Assembly: GCA_021780625.1 (NCBI GenBank)
Contig: JAJXYI010000569.1
Coordinates: 1-43,792 of the forward strand
From: a bacterium
Lineage (GTDB): Bacteria; Verrucomicrobiota; Verrucomicrobiae; Opitutales; Opitutaceae
Length of the DNA stretch: 43,792 bases
Reading direction: 5' to 3'
Position numbers and translations under genes: made by a program. Under the pieces are notes generated by a model. That model was not told where the DNA came from. It searched no databases and worked only from the letters and a program-made list of their open reading frames with translations. The stretch's first letter is position 1. Each line of letters opens with the position of its first letter. This document shows, one piece after another, positions 13,026 through 22,756 of this stretch.

Positions 13026-13583
13026 CTAGCTCTTCGACGGCGATACGTTCAAGTTCGAGTCGAGCCAGTCACCGAGAATGTCTTTTTCGATGTAGAGCTC
13101 GTCGGACCGATTGATGACCAGACGGCTCATGAAGTTCAGATCCGTCAGGTTCTCCTTGCCGGAACTGATGACGGCCCCGGTCTTGGAGTTCGTGATCTTG
13201 TAGGTGAAGTTGAATCGAGGCGGATAGATGTCCTTGACCACACGGATATTGTCCGCGGGGGGGGTGCGCCAAGGTTCGAATTCGCCGGCGAGATCGATGT
13301 CGGTGAACGTGATCTCAAACGAATCTCCCGGAGGCAGGTCGTGCAGCGCACGACGGTCGATGAAGGACTTGAACTCGGCCAATATCGCATCGCGACCCTG
13401 GTCTGTGGCCATTACCGAGTCCTTCACGTCCCTGAAATTCTCAGGGTGGCTGAAGACCACTTGGACGCGCGGCTCGGAAGAACTTGTTTGAACGCTTTTT
13501 GCAGAGTCCGCAGCAAATGCCGGGGAGACGGAGAGAAGTCCCGTCAGCGCGGCAAACGCAAGGGCTAGGTGTGTCGGTTTCAT
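13026..13583 (-). CDS. Secreted DUF3016 protein
   Basis: The 185-residue product has a clear signal peptide (cleavage after SPAFA, about residue 24) and the DUF3016 pattern. It opens with a strand and VFSHPENFRDVKDS, has a central F-x-I-T-F-T-D-I-D-L-A-G-E-F-E-P-W block, and a late GKENLTDLNFM. The family is periplasmic or extracellular and of unknown function. I chose ATG 13583 because the longer frame adds residues before the signal peptide. It is divergent from malQ and leads the minus-strand run hslR - membrane protein - nth. Confidence 0.8.
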   Translation of the reverse strand: MKPTHLALAFAALTGLLSVSPAFAADSAKSVQTSSSEPRVQVVFSHPENFRDVKDSVMATDQGRDAILAEFKSFIDRRALHDLPPGDSFEITFTDIDLAGEFEPWRTPPADNIRVVKDIYPPRFNFTYKITNSKTGAVISSGKENLTDLNFMSRLVINRSDELYIEKDILGDWLDSNLNVSPSKS

Positions 13584-13740
13584 GGCGGCAGCGACAAGGA
13601 ATTGCATCTATTGTTCCGGGAGGGACCGGAGGGGAAGTCGGGGGGGTGACAGAGCCTCGGACGAGGGTGATCGGACGCTCGCCAAGGTGGGCGGCAACCG
13701 TATGGTTACCCAACGAATATTCGGATTTTCCGCAAGCTTC

Positions 13741-15321
13741 ATGAGTCTCTCCCACCACGTTCCAAGTCCCGAAGAACCTCTTTTCAACTGGTTGACCCAA
13801 CGCGCCGGCGGGTTGCTGGTCCACCCGACCGCTCTGGACGGCGATCAGGGCATCGGAACCTTCGAACCCGGACCCATCAGCCGATTGCTCGAATTCATGT
13901 CCGCCAGCGGCCTCAACCACTGGCAGGTCTGCCCCCTCGGACCGACCGGCTACGGCGATTCGCCGTACCAATGTTTTTCGGCCTTCGCGGGCAATCCCTA
14001 TCTCATCGACCTGAAAGCCCTTGTGCAGGCGGACCTGCTCGAGGCCGCCGATATCGAGCCGCTCGCCAGGCTGAATCGGGATCGCGTCGACTATGGCCGT
14101 ATCTGGGAACTTAAATGGCCGCTCCTGTTCAAGGCGCACCGCCGGTTCCGGGAGCTGGGCAGCCCGGTTCTTCGCTACGGAAATTTCGAGTCCTTCCAGA
14201 TCAAGCATGCCTCCTGGCTTGAAGCGTACACCTGTTTCCGTGCGTTCAAGGATCACTTCAACGGTGCTCCCTGGTGGGAGTGGCCCGCGGAGCAGCGGCG
14301 CGCCGGCAGCGCCCTGCAGTCCCGGCTTCGCGGCGACCTGGAGACTGCGATCGAGGCGCACGCCTTTTTCCAATATCTGTTTTTCGGCCAGTGGGCCCAG
14401 GTGCGCGCGTCGGCCGCCGCACTCGACATCAAAGTCATCGGCGACCTGCCCATCTTCGTGGCGCTCGACAGCGCCGACAGCTGGTCCCAGCCGCGGCTCT
14501 TCGAACTCGACGAGGCCACCGGCCTGCCCACGGCCGTGGCGGGTGTCCCTCCCGACTATTTTTCCGCGGACGGCCAGCTCTGGGGAAATCCGCTTTACCG
14601 CTGGGAAACCCACCTGGCCGACGGCTTTGCGTGGTGGCATTCGCGGCTGCACGCGATGTTTGACCAGTGCGACATCGTGCGCATCGACCACTTCCGGGCC
14701 TTCGACGAATACTGGCGCATCCCGTCGGGGGCCAGGACGGCGAAGACCGGCGCCTGGATGGCCGGGCCGGGGCTCGATTTTTTCCGCTCGCTCAAGAGCG
14801 CCTTCCCGCAGGCCAGGATCATCGCCGAGGACCTGGGCAACATCGGCCCCTCCGTGCGCGACCTGCGCGACCGCGCGGGCCTGCCCGGCATGGCGATCCT
14901 CCAGTTCGCCTTCGGAGGCGACGCCGGAAATCTGTATCTGCCCCACAACCACACCGCCAACTGTGTCGTGTACCCAGGAACCCATGACAACGACACGGCC
15001 GTGGGCTGGTACGCCGGCGCGGACGAGAAGACCCGCGACCACGTGCGCCGCTACCTGCGCGTGCCCGGCCATGAGATAGGCTGGGACCTCATCCGCGCCG
15101 CCTGCTCCTCGGTGTGCCGCCTCGCGGTATTCCCGCTCCAGGACATTCTCTCGCTCGGGCGGGAGGCCCGTTTCAACAGTCCGGGCATGGCCGAAGGCAA
15201 CTGGCAATGGCGCTACAGGGCCGACGCGCTCGAACACGTGAGCGGCGGCACGGCCCGCTACCTGCGGGAACTCGGCGAACTGTACGGACGCACGCCTCCC
15301 CTGGCGGCGGCCAACCTCTGA
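13741..15321 (+). CDS. malQ: 4-alpha-glucanotransferase (amylomaltase, GH77)
   Basis: It transfers alpha-1,4-glucan segments between maltodextrins in the cytoplasm, in glycogen or maltose metabolism. The 526-residue product carries the GH77 active site: nucleophile Asp316 in CDIVRIDHFRAFDEYW, acid/base Glu363 in IIAEDLG, and stabiliser Asp416 in PGTHDNDT. The N-terminal block (GGLLVHPTALDG, then HWQVCPLGPTGYGDSPYQ) is typical of the short bacterial/plant-type enzyme. The frame is open upstream to 13582, but ATG 13741 fits the family start. An acylase-family gene follows after 24 bases, probably in one transcript. Confidence 0.95.
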   Translation: MSLSHHVPSPEEPLFNWLTQRAGGLLVHPTALDGDQGIGTFEPGPISRLLEFMSASGLNHWQVCPLGPTGYGDSPYQCFSAFAGNPYLIDLKALVQADLLEAADIEPLARLNRDRVDYGRIWELKWPLLFKAHRRFRELGSPVLRYGNFESFQIKHASWLEAYTCFRAFKDHFNGAPWWEWPAEQRRAGSALQSRLRGDLETAIEAHAFFQYLFFGQWAQVRASAAALDIKVIGDLPIFVALDSADSWSQPRLFELDEATGLPTAVAGVPPDYFSADGQLWGNPLYRWETHLADGFAWWHSRLHAMFDQCDIVRIDHFRAFDEYWRIPSGARTAKTGAWMAGPGLDFFRSLKSAFPQARIIAEDLGNIGPSVRDLRDRAGLPGMAILQFAFGGDAGNLYLPHNHTANCVVYPGTHDNDTAVGWYAGADEKTRDHVRRYLRVPGHEIGWDLIRAACSSVCRLAVFPLQDILSLGREARFNSPGMAEGNWQWRYRADALEHVSGGTARYLRELGELYGRTPPLAAANL

Positions 15322-15345
15322 TCCGGCCCGCACGCCGCCTGCGCC

Positions 15346-17772
15346 ATGGGAAAAACGCGAAGGATTCTCCGGCGCACCCTGGCGACAATCGCCGCCGCGG
15401 TGGCGATCGCGGCTCTGGCCGCAGGGTTGTGGGTGCACCAGCGGCTCAGCGCCTGCCTTCCCAGACTCGAGGGATCTGCGGCGCTTGAGGGCCTGTCGTC
15501 CACCGTCCACATCGACCGCGATGCCAGGGGAGTGCCCACCGTGCACGCGGCCAACCGGCTCGATGCCGCACGCGCGCTGGGCTGGCTTCACGGCCAGGAC
15601 CGCTTCTTCCAGATGGACCTGATGCGCAGGCGGGCCGCAGGCGAGCTGGCGGAGCTGATCGGCCCGAAAGCCCTGCCGTTCGACACCGCCACGCGGCCCT
15701 TTGAGTTCCGCCGATATGCCGAACAAGCCTACCGTGCGCTCCCTCCCGGACAGCGGGCTCTCCTCGAAGCCTACGTCTCAGGCGTGAACCAAGGCCTGCG
15801 CGCACTCAACGCTCCGCCCTGGGAGTACGCCGTGCTCCGCGAAGCCCCGAAACCATGGACCGGGCCCGACAGTCTGCTCACCGGCTATTCGATGATTCTC
15901 GTCCTGGACGATGCGGGCCGCTACGAGGCCTCGCTCGCGCTCCTGCGCGATCTGCGCGGCAGGGCCGTCACCAATTTCTTCGCTCCGCTGATCGGCCCCG
16001 ACGACAACGCCTTTGATGGCACCCGAGCCGCGCTGCCTCCCGTGCCGGGACCGGGGTCCATCGACCTGCGCCTCCGTGCAGCCGGGCAGGCCAGCCTCCG
16101 CACCACGGGTCGCCACGCCGCGCCCCTGGCGGTGGGCTCCAACGCCTTCGCACTATCGGGAGCACACACCGACCACGGGGCGGGCATCCTCGCGAACGAC
16201 ATGCACCTGTCGCTCGCCGTCCCCTGCACCTGGTATCAGGCCGCGATCGACTATCGCGCCTCCAACGGCCACCGGATCCACCTCGCGGGCCTCACGCTGC
16301 CCGGTTCTCCCTCCCTTGTCGCCGGAAGCAACGGTCGCGTCGCCTGGGGGCTCACCAACAGCTTCGCCGACACCTGCGACCTGATCCCGGTGGATTTCCT
16401 TCGGGGAAGCCAAACGCATTACCGCACCGGCACCGGGGAAGCCACGCTGGTGATGCACCGACACACAATCCAGGTGCGGGGCGCCCCGCAGGTCGTGATC
16501 GACACGCCCTGGACGATCTGGGGCCCTCTGCACGGACGCGACGCGCAAGGCCGGCCCTACGCACTCGCCTGGACCGCCGAGAACCGCCGGGCCATCGACC
16601 TTGGATTCGACGACCTGGCAAATGTGGCAACGGTCGCCGAGGCCCTGGCCGTCGCGCAGCGCAGCGGCGTGCCCACGCTCAACTTCGTCGCGGCCGACCG
16701 CGACGGTTCGGTTGGATGGACCATTGCCGGGCCCCTTCCCCGCCGTGTGGGATACGAAGGACGATTCCCAAAGGCCCGCTCCGGTGGAGGCGTCGGCTGG
16801 AATGGCTGGCTCTCGCCGGCCGAACACCCCTCGGTCCTGAACCCGCCCTCGGGCTGCTTCAGCTCGGCCAACGAACGCCTGTTCGGCGGAACCACGCTGG
16901 AGGTTCTGGGCGACGGTGGCTACGAGACGGCCTATCGCGGCGCTCAGCTTCGCAACGACCTCGCAACCCTCGCAACGCGCACCGAGCCCAAGGCGACCCC
17001 GGCGGACCTGCTGGCCATCCAGCTCGACGACCGCGCGCTCCATCTCGAACGCTGGCGACAGCTGCTGCTGCACAGCCTTCCGGCGGATGCCACGATCGGC
17101 AACCCGGAGCGGACCCGGCTGCGGGATCTTGTGACGCAGTGGCGGGGGCGCGCCGTCGCCTCGTCCGTGGCCTACACCCTTGTGCGCGACTTCAGGGACC
17201 ACGTCGTGGCCCGGGTGCTCGGGCCCGTTTTCGAGCCCTGTGTCGCGACGGACCCCCACTTCGAGTGGTGGAAATTCCACTACGAACCCGCGGTGTGGCG
17301 CCTGCTCGAGCGACGCCCCCTCAACCTCCTCGCCCCATCATACAGAAATTGGGACGATCTGCTGCTGGCGGCCGTCGACGACGTCATCCGCGAGGACCGC
17401 CCGCTGGGCCGGGCGGCGTGGGGCCGGCGCAACCGCGCGCACATCGTCCACCCCTTTGCCGCCCTGCTGCCCGGTTTTCTGGCGAGAGCAATCTCGATGC
17501 CCGAGGTGGCGCTGGATGGAGACCGGGACATGCCCCGCGTCACCGCTCCGTCTTTCGGGGCGAGCGAACGCCTGGTCGTAGAACCCGGCCGCGAGGAGGA
17601 GGGCATCCTGGAGATGCCCGGCGGCGACAGCTCGAATCCGCTCTCGCCGTTTTTCCGCTCCGGTTTCAACGCCTGGGTTGAGGGCAGCCCCTCGCCCCTG
17701 CTGCCCGGACCCGCCCGGTACCGCCTCGAGCTCGCGCCGGCGCGGTCCCTTCCTCAACTATCCCACCCCTAA
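15346..17772 (+). CDS. Penicillin acylase family N-terminal-nucleophile hydrolase (S45)
   Basis: Members cleave amide bonds of acylated compounds (beta-lactams, acyl-homoserine lactones, others) after self-processing into two chains. The 808-residue product starts with a basic stretch and a membrane helix (residues 8-30) that works as an uncleaved anchor or signal. The A-chain segment contains GWLHGQDRFFQMDLMRRRAAG. The autocleavage site is Gly264-Ser265 in AVGSNAF, so Ser265 would be the B-chain nucleophile; DMHLSL follows. Its substrate cannot be read from sequence. Quorum-quenching or peptide/antibiotic hydrolysis are both possible. It lies between malQ and upp with 24- and 7-base gaps, an unusual partnership. 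Confidence 0.88.
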   Translation: MGKTRRILRRTLATIAAAVAIAALAAGLWVHQRLSACLPRLEGSAALEGLSSTVHIDRDARGVPTVHAANRLDAARALGWLHGQDRFFQMDLMRRRAAGELAELIGPKALPFDTATRPFEFRRYAEQAYRALPPGQRALLEAYVSGVNQGLRALNAPPWEYAVLREAPKPWTGPDSLLTGYSMILVLDDAGRYEASLALLRDLRGRAVTNFFAPLIGPDDNAFDGTRAALPPVPGPGSIDLRLRAAGQASLRTTGRHAAPLAVGSNAFALSGAHTDHGAGILANDMHLSLAVPCTWYQAAIDYRASNGHRIHLAGLTLPGSPSLVAGSNGRVAWGLTNSFADTCDLIPVDFLRGSQTHYRTGTGEATLVMHRHTIQVRGAPQVVIDTPWTIWGPLHGRDAQGRPYALAWTAENRRAIDLGFDDLANVATVAEALAVAQRSGVPTLNFVAADRDGSVGWTIAGPLPRRVGYEGRFPKARSGGGVGWNGWLSPAEHPSVLNPPSGCFSSANERLFGGTTLEVLGDGGYETAYRGAQLRNDLATLATRTEPKATPADLLAIQLDDRALHLERWRQLLLHSLPADATIGNPERTRLRDLVTQWRGRAVASSVAYTLVRDFRDHVVARVLGPVFEPCVATDPHFEWWKFHYEPAVWRLLERRPLNLLAPSYRNWDDLLLAAVDDVIREDRPLGRAAWGRRNRAHIVHPFAALLPGFLARAISMPEVALDGDRDMPRVTAPSFGASERLVVEPGREEEGILEMPGGDSSNPLSPFFRSGFNAWVEGSPSPLLPGPARYRLELAPARSLPQLSHP

Positions 17773-17779
17773 GCTTACC

Positions 17780-18397
17780 ATGCCCCTGCATCTGCTTCAG
17801 CATCCCCTTGCCTCGCATCTGGTGACCCACCTGCGCGACAAGACGACCAAACCCGCGCAGTTCCGCACCCTCGCCTTTCGCCTGAGCCAGCTGCTCGCCA
17901 TCGAGGCAACCCGGGACCTGGCGACCGCCGTCCGGCACATCGAGACCCCGCTGGAGCCGACCGACGGGCTCGTGCTGGCGCACTCGATCGTCGTCGTGCC
18001 CATCCTCCGGGCCGGCTTGGGGATGGTCGAACCGTTCCTCGAGCTGTTTCCGGATGTGAGTGTGGGCTACATCGGCCTCGAACGGGATCATCAGACGGCG
18101 CGGGCCCATAGCTACTACTGCAAGCTGCCCCCGCTCGAAGCACGGAGGGTCTTCGTCGTCGACCCCATGCTGGCGACCGGCGGTTCGGCCGTGCAGGCCC
18201 TGTCGGCCGTGAAAGCCAACGGAGCCGTCGATCCGCGCCTGATCTGCATCGTCGCGGCCCCCGAAGGAGTCGCTGAGGTGGAGCGGGTGCACCCCAACGC
18301 CACCATCCATGCAGCCGCCCTGGACCGCTGCCTCGATTCCCGAAAATACATTCTGCCGGGCCTGGGGGACTTTGGGGACCGCCTCTACGGAACCTAG
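17780..18397 (+). CDS. upp: Uracil phosphoribosyltransferase
   Basis: It converts uracil plus PRPP to UMP in pyrimidine salvage. The 205-residue product is of normal length (about 208). It has VVVPILRAGLGM, the PRPP-binding loop VVDPMLATGGSA and a C-terminal uracil-binding LPGLGDFGDRLYGT. The start ATG lies seven bases behind the stop of the acylase gene and has no strong ribosome binding site, so coupled translation is likely. The pyrH gene 3.5 kb downstream makes the next step (UMP to UDP) but is on the other strand. Confidence 0.95.
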   Translation: MPLHLLQHPLASHLVTHLRDKTTKPAQFRTLAFRLSQLLAIEATRDLATAVRHIETPLEPTDGLVLAHSIVVVPILRAGLGMVEPFLELFPDVSVGYIGLERDHQTARAHSYYCKLPPLEARRVFVVDPMLATGGSAVQALSAVKANGAVDPRLICIVAAPEGVAEVERVHPNATIHAAALDRCLDSRKYILPGLGDFGDRLYGT

Positions 18398-18528
18398 GAA
18401 TAATGCGCGGAGAGTTGCCTGCCGGCCGAAGCCCGCTTCGTTTGGCGTGAAACTATTCGAATCGTCCATCCTTACCCGATCAATCAGCTTGCATCATAAG
18501 GGCCGCGCGCGTCCGATACGACCACCTC

Positions 18529-19386
18529 ATGGCAGCAACCAGTGCCTTTTCCCGCGAAAAACTCTTTGAGATCGCCCGCACCCTGCCGGCGGCCCCACGG
18601 GTTTTGGCCAGCCTTAGCGAGCTGCTTCAGGACCTCAATGTGGGCCTCGACGAGGTCGCCAACCTGATCAAGCGCGACGCCTCCCTCTCCACCCGCATCA
18701 TCCGGATCAGCAACAGCGTGGTGTATGGCGGCAGCGGCGGGGTGCGCATTGGCGCGATCGACGAAGCCGTCAACCGCGTGGGCTTCAGCGAGGTGTACCG
18801 CCTAGTGGGCCTGGTCGCCAGCGACCGCCTGTCCGAACGCAATCTCCAGTTCTACGGGGTCGGCCCCCAAACCATGCGCGAACACATGCTGTTCAGCGCG
18901 CTGGCCGCCGAAATGCTCGCGGAGGAATGCGGCCTCGATCCGAGGCACGCCTACACCGCGGGGCTCCTGCGCACCATCGGGATGCTCGTGCTCGACCGCG
19001 TCGCCGAGCGGCTCACCGGGTGCGAGGTCTACGATCACGCCCGCTTTGGCACCTATCTCGCCTGGGAAGGCGTCATGTTCGGCGTGGCCAACACCGAGGT
19101 CGCAGGCATGGTCCTCACCGACTGGCGGTTTCCCCCAGAGATCATCTCCGCGATCCGCGATCATTACCTCTCCTCCCAGTCCGACTATCAAAATCGTTTT
19201 GCCTGCCTGCTCAACGTCTCCGGCCGCATGGTCGGGGATGCGGGCCACGCGCTACCCGGAGATCGGAAATTCTGGGAATTCAACGCCCGCAAGGACGAGG
19301 TGCTCGGCGTGACCGAGGAGCACATCCAGCGGGCCACCGACCGCGCTCACGAGCTGTTCGAGCGCTTGCGGACCTCGCTCGCCTAG
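18529..19386 (+). CDS. HDOD-domain signalling protein
   Basis: HDOD domains are non-catalytic relatives of HD phosphohydrolases found in bacterial signalling and cell-cycle control. The 285-residue product contains most of one HDOD domain (about 15-215): LPAAPRVLASLSELLQDLN, DASLSTRIIRISNSVVYGG, AVNRVGFSEVYRLV and AGLLRTIGMLVLDR are characteristic. No metal-binding HD pair is seen and no receiver or output domain is attached. There are 131 bases without a gene upstream and no clear ribosome binding site. Confidence 0.85.
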   Translation: MAATSAFSREKLFEIARTLPAAPRVLASLSELLQDLNVGLDEVANLIKRDASLSTRIIRISNSVVYGGSGGVRIGAIDEAVNRVGFSEVYRLVGLVASDRLSERNLQFYGVGPQTMREHMLFSALAAEMLAEECGLDPRHAYTAGLLRTIGMLVLDRVAERLTGCEVYDHARFGTYLAWEGVMFGVANTEVAGMVLTDWRFPPEIISAIRDHYLSSQSDYQNRFACLLNVSGRMVGDAGHALPGDRKFWEFNARKDEVLGVTEEHIQRATDRAHELFERLRTSLA

Positions 19387-19398
19387 AGCGCCCGCGCC

Positions 19399-20511
19399 CT
19401 AGAGGAGCACGAGGTCGTTGCGATGCACGACCTCCAGGCGCTTGCGCTGCGGATAAAGGGCCTGCATGGCCTCGTTCTTGAGGCCGGAGAGCGCCGCGAA
19501 CTCATCGCTTGCGAACGCGGACTTGCCGCGCGCCACCGGCTGACCACCCGGACCGCAGATATTGACGACCTCCCCTGCGGCGAACTGCCCCTCGGCGCCG
19601 GTGACCCCCACCGCAAGCAAGCTGCGACCCTGTTCGCGCAGGGCACGCACGGCGTTGGTATCTACGAACACAACGCCGCGGGGCCGCTGGAAATAGGCGA
19701 GCCAGCGCTTCTTCGCCTCCATGGGAAGGCCACTGGGAACAAAAAAGGTGCCGGGCGCCGTGCCTTCGAGCAGGCGGGGGACGATATCGGGCTCGGCGCC
19801 GCTCGCGATAAACACCCCGCATCCGGCGCGCACGGCCACCTTTGCAGCCGAAATCTTGCTGATCATGCCGCCCACCGCGGTCTCACTGGTCGTGCCACCC
19901 GCCATCGCCTCGATCTCGGGCGTGATGCGCTCGACCAGCGGCACGATGCGACCGGTGCCCTTCATGTCGATCAGGCCGGGGGCCGTCGAGAGGATGAACA
20001 GATGGGTCGCCTCGATCAAACTCGCCACCATGGCCGACAGCGTGTCGTTGTCGCCAAACTTGAGCTCCGCGGCGCTGACCGTGTCGTTCTCGTTGATGAC
20101 CGGAACGATGCCGTAACCGATGAGCAGCCTCAGCGTTTCCTTCACACCCAGGTAGCGGGAGCGGATGCGCAGGTCCTCATGCGTGAGCAACACCTGGGCG
20201 ACCGTGATCGCGTGCGGCGCAAATCCGTCCTGCCAAGTCTGCATCAGGCGGCTCTGCCCAACCGCCGCGCAGGCCTGCTTCTTGGAAAGTTCGCGCGGCC
20301 GTTTGACCAACCCCAGCGCCCCCATGCCAAGCCCGACGGCGCCGGAGGAGACGACAATGACCTCGCTGCCCTGCGCACGCATCGCAGCCACCTGCGCACA
20401 GATGCCGGCAATGCGCTCGGTATTGAGCTGTCCGATACCGGACGTCAGCACTCCCGTGCCCAGCTTCACGACGATGCGGGCCGGGCGGGAAAGAGGGGAC
20501 GGGCGGGCCAT
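19399..20511 (-). CDS. proB: Glutamate 5-kinase
   Basis: It phosphorylates glutamate in the first step of proline synthesis. The 370-residue product has an amino-acid kinase domain (RIVVKLGTGVLTSG at the start, VIVVSSGAVGLGMGAL, VINENDTVS, FGDNDTLSAMVA) and a C-terminal PUA domain (about 280-365: GVVFVDTNAVRALREQG, then G-V-x-x-A-E-G-x-F). ATG 20511 is preferred over the upstream in-frame ATG 20541. It follows frr by 42 bases, probably in one operon. No proA is visible here. Confidence 0.94.
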   Translation of the reverse strand: MARPSPLSRPARIVVKLGTGVLTSGIGQLNTERIAGICAQVAAMRAQGSEVIVVSSGAVGLGMGALGLVKRPRELSKKQACAAVGQSRLMQTWQDGFAPHAITVAQVLLTHEDLRIRSRYLGVKETLRLLIGYGIVPVINENDTVSAAELKFGDNDTLSAMVASLIEATHLFILSTAPGLIDMKGTGRIVPLVERITPEIEAMAGGTTSETAVGGMISKISAAKVAVRAGCGVFIASGAEPDIVPRLLEGTAPGTFFVPSGLPMEAKKRWLAYFQRPRGVVFVDTNAVRALREQGRSLLAVGVTGAEGQFAAGEVVNICGPGGQPVARGKSAFASDEFAALSGLKNEAMQALYPQRKRLEVVHRNDLVLL

Positions 20512-20553
20512 GGGCGGAATCTTCGCTGGAAGGCGGGCCAACGCGCGGGCGCC

Positions 20554-21102
20554 TCACACCGTGAGCAGTTCCTTCTCCTTCGAGGCGACATGGTCGCCGA
20601 TGTCCTTGATCGCCTTGTCGGTCAAAGTCTGGATCTCCTTCTCGACGCGCTTGTTCTCGTCCTCGGGAAGTTTGGCCTTCTTGAGCACCTCGATCATGTC
20701 GCGGCGCACGTTGCGAATGTGCACCTTGCCCTCCTCGGCCATCTTGTGCGCCACCTTCACGAATTCTGCACGGCGCTCGCGACTCATCTCGGGAAGCGGC
20801 ACGCGCACGATCTTGCCGTCAATCATGGGATTGAACCCGATGTTCGCGATCTGGATGCCCTTCTCGATGGCCTTCACGAGGCCGGCATCCCAGGGCTGAA
20901 TGACGATCATCCGGGAATCGGGGGTGCTGATCGCAGCACAATCCTTGATGCGCATCTGACTGCCATAGGCATCGACCATGACACCCTCGACCATCGCGGG
21001 CGACGCCTTGCCTGTGTGGATGGTGCTGAACTCGTGGAGGGTGTGGTCAATGGCCTTTTTCATTCGGGCCTGAGTGTCGGAGACGATGGGATGAGCGGAC
21101 AT
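20554..21102 (-). CDS. frr: Ribosome recycling factor
   Basis: It splits post-termination ribosomes together with EF-G. The 182-residue product has the family pattern: start MSAHPIVSDTQARMKKAI, GKASPAMVEGVMVDAYGS, IQPWD, then LPEMSRERRAEFVK and HIRNVRRDMIEVLKKAK. Length is normal (about 185). It lies 66 bases downstream of pyrH and 42 upstream of proB on the same strand. The pyrH-frr order is widely conserved in bacteria. Confidence 0.97.
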   Translation of the reverse strand: MSAHPIVSDTQARMKKAIDHTLHEFSTIHTGKASPAMVEGVMVDAYGSQMRIKDCAAISTPDSRMIVIQPWDAGLVKAIEKGIQIANIGFNPMIDGKIVRVPLPEMSRERRAEFVKVAHKMAEEGKVHIRNVRRDMIEVLKKAKLPEDENKRVEKEIQTLTDKAIKDIGDHVASKEKELLTV

Positions 21103-21168
21103 GGTGATACTGGGGTTGGAAATGGAGGCGCTGAAAGGGTGGCGAGTATGGGCTGGTCCCAAAGGGGA

Positions 21169-21909
21169 TCAACCCTGGACCAGCGTGCCGACCCGCTCGC
21201 CGGTAACGGCCTTCAGGATCGCCTGCGGATCATTCAAATCAAAAACGATGATCGGAATATTGTTGTCCAGGCAGAGCGAAAACGCGGTGGAATCCATGAC
21301 GTTGAGCCGCTGGCGCAAGGCATCGATGAATGAGATCTGCTCGTATTTCACGGCATCGGGGTACTTCTTAGGATCCTTGTCGTAGATTCCATCGACCTTG
21401 GTCGCCTTCATGATCACCTCGGCGTGAATCTCGCTGGCGCGCAGCGCTGCAGTGGTGTCGGTTGAAAAATAGGGATTTCCCGTGCCCGCGACGAAGATGA
21501 CCACGCGGCCTTTCTCGAGGTGGCGCACGGCCCGGCGAAGAATGAAGGGCTCGGCGACCTGATTCATGGGTATGGCACTCTGCACGCGCGTGGTCACTCC
21601 CAGCTTCTCAAGGCAGTCCATGATCGCCATGCCGTTGATGACCGTGGCGAGCATTCCCATATAGTCGCCGGTCGTGCGGTCGACTCCGCGCTTCTCGCCG
21701 AGGACGCCGCGAAAGATGTTCCCGCCGCCAATCACAACTGCCATCTCGACGCCAAGGTCGTGGATCGCCTTCACCTGACGACAGATCCGCTCAAGCGTCG
21801 CACCATCGATGGCATCCCCCGTCTTTCCGCCGCGAAGAACTTCGCCGGAGAGCTTGAGAACGACACGTTTGAATTTCACCCGAGGGTCGACTGGCCGAAC
21901 ATCGTGCAT
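21169..21909 (-). CDS. pyrH: UMP kinase
   Basis: It phosphorylates UMP to UDP. The 246-residue product has an amino-acid kinase fold with [12 protein letters not shown], the glycine-rich [45 protein letters not shown] (here IFVAGTG), and [10 protein letters not shown]. The frame is open far upstream; ATG 21909 ([15 protein letters not shown]) fits the length of the family, with ATG 21981 an alternative. It heads pyrH-frr-proB; rpsB and tsf, frequently upstream elsewhere, are not here. Confidence 0.95.
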   Translation of the reverse strand: MHDVRPVDPRVKFKRVVLKLSGEVLRGGKTGDAIDGATLERICRQVKAIHDLGVEMAVVIGGGNIFRGVLGEKRGVDRTTGDYMGMLATVINGMAIMDCLEKLGVTTRVQSAIPMNQVAEPFILRRAVRHLEKGRVVIFVAGTGNPYFSTDTTAALRASEIHAEVIMKATKVDGIYDKDPKKYPDAVKYEQISFIDALRQRLNVMDSTAFSLCLDNNIPIIVFDLNDPQAILKAVTGERVGTLVQG

Positions 21910-22261
21910 GGCCGGAGGAAACGAGCCGACGAAAACCTCGTCAATGCCCGAAGTGGATGCGCCCGCCTTCAAAAACAACATTAGCCGTTTTCCAACAATC
22001 GCTTCCAATCTCCACGACGACCGTGGGAAATGAAGGTCTCCACACCATCCGCCTTCTCCCGGTGCGAGCGCCGCGCCGACACTGTGACCCGATTTCCCAG
22101 CGCCGCGCCAGGCTTTCCCGGACTGTGTCACACCACTTTCACTACGTAATTCGTTAGTAATTTCATATCAATGCCCTACGACCAGGCCCGTCCGCGGCAC
22201 GAGGCATGCAGAATCAGGCGGCGTAGGACACAAATCAACGAACACACAAGGAGACATCACT
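21910..22261. promoter_or_regulatory. Divergent intergenic region between pyrH and hsp20
   Basis: No gene is seen in these 352 bases. An AT-richer patch at about 22130-22172 stands out from GC-rich surroundings and is a natural place for the hsp20 promoter. I find no CIRCE element (TTAGCACTC-N9-GAGTGCTAA). AAGGAG at about 22248 precedes the hsp20 start by eight bases or so. Confidence 0.35.
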
Positions 22262-22714
22262 ATGCACGTCATTCGCTATACTTATCCCGCCACCCGCAGT
22301 CTGACACCCGCCTTCCGCGTTTCCGGGCGCAGTCCCTGGAGCGGTTTGGAGAGTGAAATGGACCGCCTCTACGAATCCGCGCTGAGCGGCTTCGGCATGA
22401 ACCCGGTTGCTTCGTCGTTCCCGGTCGATCTTTACGAGGACAAAAACGCCACGTACGTCCGGGCCGAACTTCCGGGAGTCGAGCGCAAGGACATCGCCGT
22501 CGAAATGGTCGAGGGCGCCCTCACCATCCAGGCCGCCCGCAAGGACCAGTCGGGCGACAGCGAGCAAACCTTTTCGCTGAGCCGTTCGATCACGATCCCC
22601 AACGAGGTTGCCTCCGACAAGGTCACGGCCGCCTACGAAAACGGCGTGCTCACCGTCACCCTGCCCAAGCAGGAGGAATCGAAACCGCGCAAGATCACGA
22701 TCTCGGTCAACTGA
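22262..22714 (+). CDS. hsp20: Small heat-shock protein (Hsp20)
   Basis: An ATP-independent holdase that binds unfolding proteins. The 150-residue product has an alpha-crystallin domain (about 55-145): FPVDLYEDKNATYVRAELPG, VERKDIAVEMVEGALTIQA, then AAYENGVLTVTLPKQEES, the last being the A-x-x-x-n-G-V-L-x-v-x-x-P signature. It ends with KPRKITISVN, an I-x-I-type anchoring motif. AAGGAG stands about eight bases upstream of the ATG. A second Hsp20 follows 42 bases downstream. Confidence 0.95.
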   Translation: MHVIRYTYPATRSLTPAFRVSGRSPWSGLESEMDRLYESALSGFGMNPVASSFPVDLYEDKNATYVRAELPGVERKDIAVEMVEGALTIQAARKDQSGDSEQTFSLSRSITIPNEVASDKVTAAYENGVLTVTLPKQEESKPRKITISVN

Positions 22715-22756
22715 ACCCCGCACACACTCACTCAACCCTCTCCAAAGGACATCATC

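Noticed and set aside
13441..15726. 761-codon minus-strand open frame
   Set aside because: It lies antisense to malQ, which has full GH77 motifs; the translation is low-complexity and arginine-rich, an effect of high GC.
19423..21333. 636-codon plus-strand open frame
   Set aside because: Antisense to proB and frr, both clearly real; His/Arg/Asp-rich translation with no recognisable domain.
21910..22261. CIRCE element upstream of hsp20
   Set aside because: I looked for TTAGCACTC-N9-GAGTGCTAA and found no acceptable match.
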